A stretch of 29,871 nucleotides of DNA from Fidelibacterota bacterium (GTDB taxonomy: Bacteria; Fidelibacterota; Marinisomatia; Marinisomatales; UBA1611), in NCBI GenBank assembly GCA_012964275.1, contig DTUG01000185.1, positions 1 through 29,871 of the forward strand. The letters are read 5' to 3'. A program made the translations under genes and the position numbers. The notes under the pieces are model-generated. The model did no database searches. It was not told the origin of the DNA and worked only from the letters and a program-made list of their open reading frames with translations. The stretch's first letter is position 1. Every line of letters begins with the position of its first letter. Shown here piece after piece: positions 6,704-14,424 of the stretch.

Positions 6704-8494
6704 CTAAAAAAGGTATCGTACACCTAAATGGAATTTCCCCGTTTCTGGACTATCAAATTGAACAGCATAATCCAGACGGGCTGGGCCTATAGGAGTATTT
6801 ATGGTAAGCCCAATGCCTCCATCCCATTTGACAGCTTTCATTGAAATTGAGTCAATCGTATTGGATAAAATGCCACCATCCGAGAATAATGTTATTCCTA
6901 TGGATTTATAGACAGGAAAACGATACTCAATATTTACCATAAACCGGATTATTTCACCCCAAGGCTTATCACCTAATTTTTCAAAACTAAGTACATCCCA
7001 ACCACGCATACTTGTACTGCCACCTAAATAGAATTTTTCGTAACTATAATCGATAAAATCCGAATTCCAGTCCCAAATACGACCACTTTTCAATCGAAAT
7101 GCAAATACTGATTCATTTCCAACAGGGATATATGTTTGCAAAGAAATATCCGCTTTTAAATATTCCCGTTCACCGCCCAGAAAATATCCAGTTGATTTGA
7201 AATAAGTATCGAATGAATATCCTTTCCTTGGAAACAGTGGATCATTTTTCCTGTCAAGATGGAGCCGCATGGATATTGATCGTTGCTGGAGATTTCTTAT
7301 GGAATCTTCCTGGTCACTGAAATACTCCCAAACTTCGTTGTTTTCAAAAAAGGATCGTCCATCCAGTTTAACCTGTTGCGATATTTCCACTCCATAGCGT
7401 TCAATGCGAGGGAAACTTTTATTTCCTTCCTGATAGTTTACTAATGTTTCATAAAACCCGGTGACCCTCGTTGGCCAGCGAATTAAAAGTAACCAATTAT
7501 TAAACAAGCTAATGTCATACCGGAATCGCGGTTTATTAAATTTTGTTTCCCAAGGTATACCTATCATCAATTTCGTGGAAAAATTTGTAGTGCTATTAAA
7601 AATGGATCGATTACGCCATTCAATAAATCCTCCAATAGCTGGCAGCTCCGTCCCCTCATAAAATTCAATTTTCTCATATCCGCCTACTGAATTCCATTCT
7701 CTTTGTTTAAACTGGCTTAGATTAATAACAATATTAACCAGTGAGTCGGAATCTGCAACTTTAACAGGAATTAAGTTTACCATTGAGAAAATTCCGGTTT
7801 CCCGTAATCGCCTTTTTGTGAGGTCCATCGCTGACAGGGAATAATGGTCACCCTTTTCATATTTTAATTCTCTATAAATCTGGATACTGTCTATTGGGTC
7901 TTCTTCTTCAATAAACGTATGGTGAATTATCACATCTGGACCCTCATTTATGAGGATACTGATGGCAACTGAATCCGAGATGTCATCCTGGATTTTCAGC
8001 TTAACAAATAATTTTCCATACTCATGAAAATGATTTTCCACAAGAGCAATGTTTTCATTGATCCGAACAGGGTTATAAGGCTCATTTACAGTGATACCGA
8101 ATATTGTTTTTAATTCATCATTTGAAATAAGTTCATTTCCGCGGATGTCTACCTGGGAAACAAAAAATCGCTTTCCCTCCATAATATTATAATAAATATC
8201 TGCAACATTATTTTCGACTTTATATGATTCTTTGATCACGGCATTTAAAAACCCTCGGGAATGAAAATAGTTCTTGAGGGTGAGTGCGTCCAGTTTTACC
8301 AGTCGAGGCTCCAGTTTCGCACCCCGGATTAACCAGCTGGATGGCTTTTGCCTTAATAGATGCGTTAGTTCTTTATTAGAAACAGATTCGTTTCCGATAA
8401 TTGTTACAGATCTGATCTTAATAGGGGCATCTTGAGCAAACAGTACACCCAAAAGGCTAAGGGTGCCAATAGCCAAATAAAAATATTGTAACAC
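6704..8494 (-). CDS. tamA: TamA-like Omp85 outer-membrane protein (POTRA plus beta barrel)
   Basis: This is a 596-aa protein with a signal peptide (about 1-20, cleavage near VLFA/Q). POTRA-type repeats follow (about 25-270), beginning IKIRSVTIIGNESVSNKEL and FFVSQVDIRGNELISNDEL. The C-terminal 16-stranded-type barrel region contains the loop-6-like motif GGSTSMRGW, where most Omp85 proteins have VRGF/Y. It also has GIGLTINTPIGPARLDYA and ends in a barrel-targeting aromatic residue, HLGVRYLF. The barrel is shorter than that of BamA, and the gene follows tamB by 6 nt, so TamA fits better than BamA. The start is GTG at 8494, chosen because the signal peptide begins there. Its substrate or lipid-transport role is inferred from the family. 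Confidence 0.87.
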   Translation of the reverse strand: MLQYFYLAIGTLSLLGVLFAQDAPIKIRSVTIIGNESVSNKELTHLLRQKPSSWLIRGAKLEPRLVKLDALTLKNYFHSRGFLNAVIKESYKVENNVADIYYNIMEGKRFFVSQVDIRGNELISNDELKTIFGITVNEPYNPVRINENIALVENHFHEYGKLFVKLKIQDDISDSVAISILINEGPDVIIHHTFIEEEDPIDSIQIYRELKYEKGDHYSLSAMDLTKRRLRETGIFSMVNLIPVKVADSDSLVNIVINLSQFKQREWNSVGGYEKIEFYEGTELPAIGGFIEWRNRSIFNSTTNFSTKLMIGIPWETKFNKPRFRYDISLFNNWLLLIRWPTRVTGFYETLVNYQEGNKSFPRIERYGVEISQQVKLDGRSFFENNEVWEYFSDQEDSIRNLQQRSISMRLHLDRKNDPLFPRKGYSFDTYFKSTGYFLGGEREYLKADISLQTYIPVGNESVFAFRLKSGRIWDWNSDFIDYSYEKFYLGGSTSMRGWDVLSFEKLGDKPWGEIIRFMVNIEYRFPVYKSIGITLFSDGGILSNTIDSISMKAVKWDGGIGLTINTPIGPARLDYAVQFDSPETGKFHLGVRYLF

Positions 8495-8500
8495 AGATTA

Positions 8501-11500
8501 TTAATAGGCGTATCGATAACGGTATTTAAGGTTTAGGTGTCCCTGATCGTCCACATTACCTACAAGGGATAAATTACGGTTTAATTTATACTCAACACCA
8601 ATCTGAGTTTGAGCAGGAATCGTTAACGAAAAGGATCGCCTATAAGATAAATTTAAATAGGTTTTATCGCCAAACTTACGTTTAGCAGAAATCTGGAAAT
8701 CATCACCAGCTCCTGGATTTAATAACCCTGCTGTTCCTGTAATATCTATATCATCAACTAAATTCATTATCCCCAATGCTGTTATTTCCTTCAGGTTTTT
8801 CTCCAATTGGGATTCTAACAAAGATCCCAACACAGAATAGGCCTGGCTTCCAAAACCTGTTGATGTCATTTCCTGGTCTTCGAATCGCTTACCCCAGGTA
8901 AGAAGTTCAAGTATATCGCTTTCCGAAAAACCGCTGGAAGATTCCAGCCTTAGATCCATATCATCAATATCACCCGTTATTCTCAGCTCTATTCTTTCAT
9001 TATCAATCATAGTAAAGGCACTGACATCCATATATGGATTTACTCCGTTATTATCAAAACTGACATATCCCTGGAGATCTTCAAAATTATCTTTGTATGA
9101 AAATACTGTTCCATCTTCAACAAATAGTTCACCACCAAAGTTCCAATACTGGTTGCCAATTTTTGATAAACTGATTTCTCCTACTAAAAGTGCATCAACC
9201 TGTGAATTCTGAAATTTGCCCTGTCCCCGTATAGGAACATTTAACCGATAGGACATGATTATACCTTCATTTTCCGGCAACGCGACTCCAACGTCCTCCG
9301 TGGTAAATTCATAGAAAATGATTACATCCAATGCTTCAATCTTACCAACTATTTCAACCGTATCGCGACCATAGATTGTCAGGTCCAAATCTCCAACTGT
9401 ACCACTTACATCTATTGGTAAGGCTTTAAAATATATTTCTGTATCTTCAATCTGATCGACTTTTAAATGATAATCAGGCTGAAAGAACCGGCTAAAATCT
9501 ATTGCACCTGTCAAAGCCACATTTGGTGCAGAAGGCCAGGAATCCCGATCATTATAATTCACTGCTTTTCCAAGAAGAGATTTTATTTTCATCTGGTTAT
9601 TTTGCATGGTTGCTTCACCATTCAAAGAAATTATTGGGTCATTCAGTAACATAGTATAAACCGCCGCATCCTGGACCCGCACATAGCCATCCCTCATAAT
9701 TGCATATGCCGGACCGGTCAAAGATAAAGATATATCAAAATCGCCAGTTACTGAATCAAGTTCAGCCAGGTATGGTGACAAAAAGGGAAGTGAGTGCAAT
9801 GTCCCTTCTGTATGAAAATCTAGAGTGTCATTCTCAAAAAATAGGCCATAATTCTCTGAACTCAAATTCAAGTCCAATGGAACTGAGCCGTATGCTTTTA
9901 TAAATTCATCTTCGTTTTGTGACTCTGCTTCATCAATGATCAATCTGCGTCCGGTATATTGACCTTTCCCTTTTACAGTTCCAAGATATATTCTATCAAA
10001 TTGGGCTTCTTTAATATCTGCATTAAAACTAAACAGGGTGAGATCCGTTGAACCGGATAGTGTAAACGTACCACTGGCGTTACCACCTAATTGATAAAAT
10101 CCTGGAATAAACCGGTGTACCATGGGCATAGATAATTCTCTGAAGGTAGAGTGCATTGATATTTGCGTGGAAACATGTGGTGCAGTGCGAATAGGTACAA
10201 TTCCAGATGTCTGAAATCCCATGGATTCACCACGTGTCATGGATATATCATCGATATGGAGTAACCCGTCTTTATATAAAAATGACATGGTCATTTCATC
10301 AAAGGCTTCTCCCATATACTTTCCCCGTTTCAGGGAAATATCAATATCAATAGCAGAAGCATCAGCAGCAAATTGGAACCATACTTCACCAAAAATAATC
10401 CCTGAAAACTGTAGACGCTGATCATCAAGGAACTGAGTAATAACCTCTGCATCAAAATTCGACATTTTCAGTCTACCTTCAGGATGGTTCCCCCATTCCA
10501 ACACACCATCCAAAATACCATCATTAATATGAAACTCAAACGGTTCAACCACTACGACAGAATCCTGAAACATGAGAAAAATCGGTTTAGAATTGATTAA
10601 ATAGTTTCCTTCATAAGCCAATTGAAAACGATCCAACTTGTATTGATCCGCAGATAACCAAGATCCGGATATCTGCAGAAAATCATCACCAGACTTAAAA
10701 TGGCAATTCTCAACAACCATACGATTCCTAGCGAATGAAATATCAACTGTTCCACTTTCAAATTGCTTATCCCGCCATTTCCCTTGTTCAATTTTTAAAT
10801 TAACGAATCCGGAAGGAAAAGCATCACGAGTTTCCATTTCTGAATGAAAAGAAAGGGAACTCAGAGAAAAATCATGATAAATGATATCCCTGCACTGTAA
10901 GTCAGCCACAGCATTTGGAGTATCTATTGTTCCGCGAATTTGCATCCTCCCTGTTGCCCATCCACTTGAAAATGAATCTACCCAAAATTTGTTTACTAAT
11001 TCTACATCCGCATTTTCCAAATCAGCCACTAAATCCAACTCATTGGTTTTAAAATCAACAGAACCATTCAGAGATAAAATACTTTCTCCAATGATTAGCA
11101 TAACAGGATCAACAGCGTAAATGATACTGTCAAGATAGCTCACCGTACCATGGAACGAACTTTCCCTACCCGGATAGAGCTTGGATTCTAAAACCTCCAG
11201 TGTTAACTCAATCTGATCTAAGGCGTTATTTTGATCTAAGCTACCTTCTAATATCATCATTCCAGATAACAATGTTGGTTTTTGGTGCATCAGCCAGCGA
11301 CTCAGGTCAAGACTGTCCAAATAAAAATAGCCGCTGACACGTCCGTTTTCCTCCCAGGAACCATTCAGGTGAAGCCTAGAATCCTCTCCCGATAATTTTA
11401 ATGATCTCAGAATCCAGTTAGGACTTTGGTGTAAAAGATTAAAATCACCTTCCATGGCAAGACCCAAATTGTTTGAAATAGATAAATCACCTTTGGTAAT

Positions 11501-12295
11501 TCCTAAATCAGATTTAAAATCAAATTGACCTGATAAGCTGGAAAACTTTCCTTTCAAGGGTGTACGACTAAAAAGTTCTTTGGAAATAAGGAATTCATTC
11601 ATGGTTATAGAGCCAGAAAAAATTGATGAATCAGGTAAATATTTAACGAACCCGGTTAAGGGCACCTGACCAATTTTCCCATCAAATTCCTGAATAAATA
11701 ATCCCTGGCGATCAGCAATAAAATTCACATTTTCCAACGTGATATTAAATGGGTCAGGTTCATCAATCTTCAGCTTTAGCTTAGATAAATCTATTTGTAA
11801 TATTTCACCACTAGTTAGTTTACCCTCCACCATCCCAGACAGTACATAAATTGAATCTCTGACTCGTACCGGAACGCTCCCTGAAATAAAAAAGTGGTTA
11901 ATATTGAAAGATGGTTTTAGTCTGTCATAATCTAACCGTGCATAATCGCTATAAAAATCTTCCGTGATTAAGGAAGTTTCTAATCCTTTTACTTCAATCA
12001 AATCGAACGTTAATCGTTTAAAGATGGTAGAAATAAATCCTAAGTTCAAAGTACTTTGTTTTATATACAATGTGTCGAATTCGGGATGCACCGCAGTGAC
12101 ATCAAAGGCGTGTATGGAACTTAGTAGATGGCCTGATAAATCAACAGACGTGATTGACCATTGAGTAGAAGCTAAACTATTATTTATTTTTTCTAATATC
12201 AATGATTTCCATAATACAGCACGAAATAATATCATAATCAATCCCAAAAGGATTACAATAATAATTGCCGATTTTCTCTTGATCTTTCTAACCAC
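8501..12295 (-). CDS. tamB: TamB / DUF490 AsmA-like inner-membrane-anchored protein
   Basis: This is a 1264-aa protein with one N-terminal membrane anchor (about 10-32, IIIVILLGLIMILFRAVLW). A very long periplasmic region of repeated beta strands follows, as in AsmA/TamB/VPS13-like lipid-transfer proteins. The C-terminal DUF490 domain carries DDMDLRLESSSGFSESDILE and ends in beta-strand repeats (SAKRKFGDKTYLNLSYRRSF to RYRYAY). TamB spans the periplasm and works with TamA, now thought to move phospholipids to the outer membrane or assist outer-membrane protein assembly. The start is GTG with a purine-rich AGAAGAAG stretch upstream. It follows the dnaK terminator, so it probably opens a new transcription unit, and tamA lies 6 nt downstream. 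Confidence 0.92.
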   Translation of the reverse strand: MVRKIKRKSAIIIVILLGLIMILFRAVLWKSLILEKINNSLASTQWSITSVDLSGHLLSSIHAFDVTAVHPEFDTLYIKQSTLNLGFISTIFKRLTFDLIEVKGLETSLITEDFYSDYARLDYDRLKPSFNINHFFISGSVPVRVRDSIYVLSGMVEGKLTSGEILQIDLSKLKLKIDEPDPFNITLENVNFIADRQGLFIQEFDGKIGQVPLTGFVKYLPDSSIFSGSITMNEFLISKELFSRTPLKGKFSSLSGQFDFKSDLGITKGDLSISNNLGLAMEGDFNLLHQSPNWILRSLKLSGEDSRLHLNGSWEENGRVSGYFYLDSLDLSRWLMHQKPTLLSGMMILEGSLDQNNALDQIELTLEVLESKLYPGRESSFHGTVSYLDSIIYAVDPVMLIIGESILSLNGSVDFKTNELDLVADLENADVELVNKFWVDSFSSGWATGRMQIRGTIDTPNAVADLQCRDIIYHDFSLSSLSFHSEMETRDAFPSGFVNLKIEQGKWRDKQFESGTVDISFARNRMVVENCHFKSGDDFLQISGSWLSADQYKLDRFQLAYEGNYLINSKPIFLMFQDSVVVVEPFEFHINDGILDGVLEWGNHPEGRLKMSNFDAEVITQFLDDQRLQFSGIIFGEVWFQFAADASAIDIDISLKRGKYMGEAFDEMTMSFLYKDGLLHIDDISMTRGESMGFQTSGIVPIRTAPHVSTQISMHSTFRELSMPMVHRFIPGFYQLGGNASGTFTLSGSTDLTLFSFNADIKEAQFDRIYLGTVKGKGQYTGRRLIIDEAESQNEDEFIKAYGSVPLDLNLSSENYGLFFENDTLDFHTEGTLHSLPFLSPYLAELDSVTGDFDISLSLTGPAYAIMRDGYVRVQDAAVYTMLLNDPIISLNGEATMQNNQMKIKSLLGKAVNYNDRDSWPSAPNVALTGAIDFSRFFQPDYHLKVDQIEDTEIYFKALPIDVSGTVGDLDLTIYGRDTVEIVGKIEALDVIIFYEFTTEDVGVALPENEGIIMSYRLNVPIRGQGKFQNSQVDALLVGEISLSKIGNQYWNFGGELFVEDGTVFSYKDNFEDLQGYVSFDNNGVNPYMDVSAFTMIDNERIELRITGDIDDMDLRLESSSGFSESDILELLTWGKRFEDQEMTSTGFGSQAYSVLGSLLESQLEKNLKEITALGIMNLVDDIDITGTAGLLNPGAGDDFQISAKRKFGDKTYLNLSYRRSFSLTIPAQTQIGVEYKLNRNLSLVGNVDDQGHLNLKYRYRYAY

Positions 12296-12346
12296 GTATA
12301 CTTCTTCTATTTGTGAACGAAGTTAGGTACAGGGTGTTCCAAAAAC

Positions 12347-12373
12347 AAAAAAAGCGTCCTAGGACGCTTTTTT
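12347..12373 (-). terminator. Rho-independent terminator after dnaK
   Basis: A perfect 14-base palindrome, GCGTCCTAGGACGC (12354-12367), is flanked by an A run on one side and T6 on the other. On the minus strand it forms a GC-rich stem extended by A-U pairs and followed by a U tract, about 20 nt past the dnaK stop. The symmetric A/T flanks make it potentially bidirectional, although no plus-strand gene uses it. It separates dnaK from tamB. Confidence 0.9.
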
Positions 12374-12392
12374 ATTTAATCAATAAGACAGT

Positions 12393-14291
12393 TTAATCAA
12401 CTACTTCGAAATCAGCATCTTCAATTTCACCTTCTTTTTTATCTTTTTTTGGTTTTTGAGATGCGCCATCTGTTCCACTAGACTCTGCTTCCTTAGCTGT
12501 ATCATACATTTTTGAAGCCATTTGGGACCAAGCACCGTTCAATGATTCCATAGCAGTTTTTATATCACCAGCATTACCGCTGTCTTTGGCTTTCTTCAGG
12601 TTCTCGACCTTCTCGGTCAAGGATACTTTTTCGTCCTCGCTTAGTTTATCGCCATATTCCTTGACATTTTTTTCTGTTTCATAGATCAAATGTTCCGATT
12701 GGTTCATTAGATCGATTTTCTCGCGTTTTTCCTTATCATCCTGTTCATGTTTTTTCGCATCATTGACCATTTTGTCAATTTCTGATTCAGAAAGACCGCT
12801 GGATGCTTCAATTCGAATACTTTGTTCTTTTCCGGTTGCTTTATCTTTCGCACTGACGTTTAATATGCCATTTGCATCTATATCGAAACTTACCTCTATC
12901 TGCGGCACCCCGCGAGGAGCAGACGGAATATCCGCTAAATGAAATCGGCCAATTGTTTTATTATCAATCGCTATTTCCCGTTCACCCTGGAGCACATGAA
13001 TCTCCACAGTAGTCTGGTTATCAGCGGCTGTGCTGAAAATCTGGGACTTTTTAGTGGGTATGGTTGTATTACGCTCGATTAAATGTGTATCCACACCACC
13101 CAATGTTTCAATCCCCAGAGAAAGAGGGGTGACATCTAACAATAGAATATCATCAACATCGCCAGCCAGTACACCACCTTGAATCGCTGCACCCAAGGCC
13201 ACAACCTCATCTGGATTAACACTTTTATTGGGTTCTTTGCCAAATATTTCTTTGACCTTTTCCTGGATTTTTGGGATCCGGATGGATCCGCCAACAAGAA
13301 TAACCTCGTGAATATCAGCAGCAGATAACCCTGCGTCAGATAGCGCTTTTTTACACGGCTCGACTGTCCGCTCTACAAGGTCATCTACCAGATCATCAAA
13401 TTTTGCCCTTGAAAGACTCAGGTTCAAATGTTTTGGGCCAGATGAATCGGCTGTAATGAAAGCCAGATTGATATCTGTCTGTTTTGAAGTAGATAATTCT
13501 TTCTTACCTGCCTCTGCTGCTTCTTTTAGCCTCTGAAGTGCCATGGGATCATTCCGAAGGTCAATTCCATCACTCTTCTTGAATTCATCAGCGATCCAGT
13601 CTATAACCCGCTGATCAAAATCATCCCCACCCAGATGACCATCACCATTGGATGATTTCACTTCAAAAACGCCGTCACCCAGTTCTAAAATGGAAATATC
13701 AAATGTTCCGCCGCCTAAGTCAAAAACGGCAATTTTTTCATCCTTTTTCTTATCCAATCCATAAGCTAACGAAGCTGCGGTCGGTTCATTAATGATCCGG
13801 CGGACATTGAGCCCAGCAATTTTCCCAGCATCTTTTGTGGCCTGGCGCTGGGAATCATTGAAATACGCTGGTACAGTTATCACAGCATCTGTGATCTTTA
13901 TGCCGAGATATTCTTCAGCATCCTGCTTAAGTTTCTGAAGTACCATAGCACTAACTTCCGGTGGAGTATACTCTTTACCACCGGCCTTAATAACAACAGC
14001 ACCACTGGAATTCTTGTCAACTTTGTATGGAACCTCAGATATTTCTGTACCAACCTCATCATACATTCTGCCCATAAAACGTTTAATAGAAAAAACTGTG
14101 TTTTCCGGGTTAGTCACTGCCTGGCGTTTGGCCGGCTGCCCAACTAGGCGTTCTCCATCTTTCGTAAATCCAACAACCGAAGGGGTCGTACGGCCCCCTT
14201 CAGGGTTTGTTATGATAGTTGGTTCCCCACCTTCCAGAACAGCTAAGCAGGAATTAGTTGTGCCAAGATCGATTCCAATAATTTTTCCCAT
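12393..14291 (-). CDS. dnaK: Molecular chaperone DnaK (Hsp70)
   Basis: This 632-aa cytoplasmic chaperone binds unfolded segments under ATP control. The nucleotide-binding domain begins MGKIIGIDLGTTNSCLAVLE, with AVITVPAYFNDSQRQATKDA, IAVFDLGGGTFDISIL and VILVGGSIRIPKIQ. The substrate-binding domain contains DVTPLSLGIETLGG. A helical lid follows, and the acidic C-terminus ends EIEDADFEVVD, like the EEVD-type tails of bacterial DnaK. Length is standard. It stands without grpE, dnaJ or hrcA and lies downstream of clpC, so proteostasis genes are grouped but the usual dnaK operon is not. A strong SD and a candidate promoter precede it, and a terminator follows. Confidence 0.98.
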   Translation of the reverse strand: MGKIIGIDLGTTNSCLAVLEGGEPTIITNPEGGRTTPSVVGFTKDGERLVGQPAKRQAVTNPENTVFSIKRFMGRMYDEVGTEISEVPYKVDKNSSGAVVIKAGGKEYTPPEVSAMVLQKLKQDAEEYLGIKITDAVITVPAYFNDSQRQATKDAGKIAGLNVRRIINEPTAASLAYGLDKKKDEKIAVFDLGGGTFDISILELGDGVFEVKSSNGDGHLGGDDFDQRVIDWIADEFKKSDGIDLRNDPMALQRLKEAAEAGKKELSTSKQTDINLAFITADSSGPKHLNLSLSRAKFDDLVDDLVERTVEPCKKALSDAGLSAADIHEVILVGGSIRIPKIQEKVKEIFGKEPNKSVNPDEVVALGAAIQGGVLAGDVDDILLLDVTPLSLGIETLGGVDTHLIERNTTIPTKKSQIFSTAADNQTTVEIHVLQGEREIAIDNKTIGRFHLADIPSAPRGVPQIEVSFDIDANGILNVSAKDKATGKEQSIRIEASSGLSESEIDKMVNDAKKHEQDDKEKREKIDLMNQSEHLIYETEKNVKEYGDKLSEDEKVSLTEKVENLKKAKDSGNAGDIKTAMESLNGAWSQMASKMYDTAKEAESSGTDGASQKPKKDKKEGEIEDADFEVVD

Positions 14292-14296
14292 GGTAT

Positions 14297-14302
14297 CTCC
14301 TT
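14297..14302 (-). promoter_or_regulatory. Strong Shine-Dalgarno of dnaK
   Basis: The minus strand reads AAGGAG followed by a 5-nt spacer (ATACC) and the ATG of dnaK. Most start sites in this window have weaker SD sequences, which agrees with high expression of dnaK and supports its annotated start. Confidence 0.75.
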
Positions 14303-14344
14303 ATGGTAAAATCTGATAAATTTAGATATATGTTTTTTCAGCAA

Positions 14345-14373
14345 TGAATATTCCACGAAGATTGATAGTACAA
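14345..14373 (-). promoter_or_regulatory. Candidate promoter upstream of dnaK
   Basis: In the 133-nt gap between clpC and dnaK, the minus strand has TTGTAC (14373-14368), a 17-nt spacer and TATTCA (14350-14345), about 54 nt before the start codon. The spacing is good, but both boxes deviate from consensus. I saw no CIRCE operator and no clear heat-shock sigma-factor site, so the mode of regulation is open. Confidence 0.28.
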
Positions 14374-14424
14374 ATTGACAGATAATGGGCTATTTTCACC
14401 CGATATGACAGAAAAGTATTACTT

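Noticed and set aside
12347..12373. Palindrome as a transcription-factor operator for tamB
   Set aside because: The perfect GC-rich stem with flanking A and T runs just past the dnaK stop is explained better as an intrinsic terminator.
14292..14424. CIRCE/HrcA operator or clpC terminator in the clpC-dnaK gap
   Set aside because: No TTAGCACTC-type inverted repeat is present, and the only possible stem (GGGC with ACCC) is short, with a long loop and no U-tract.
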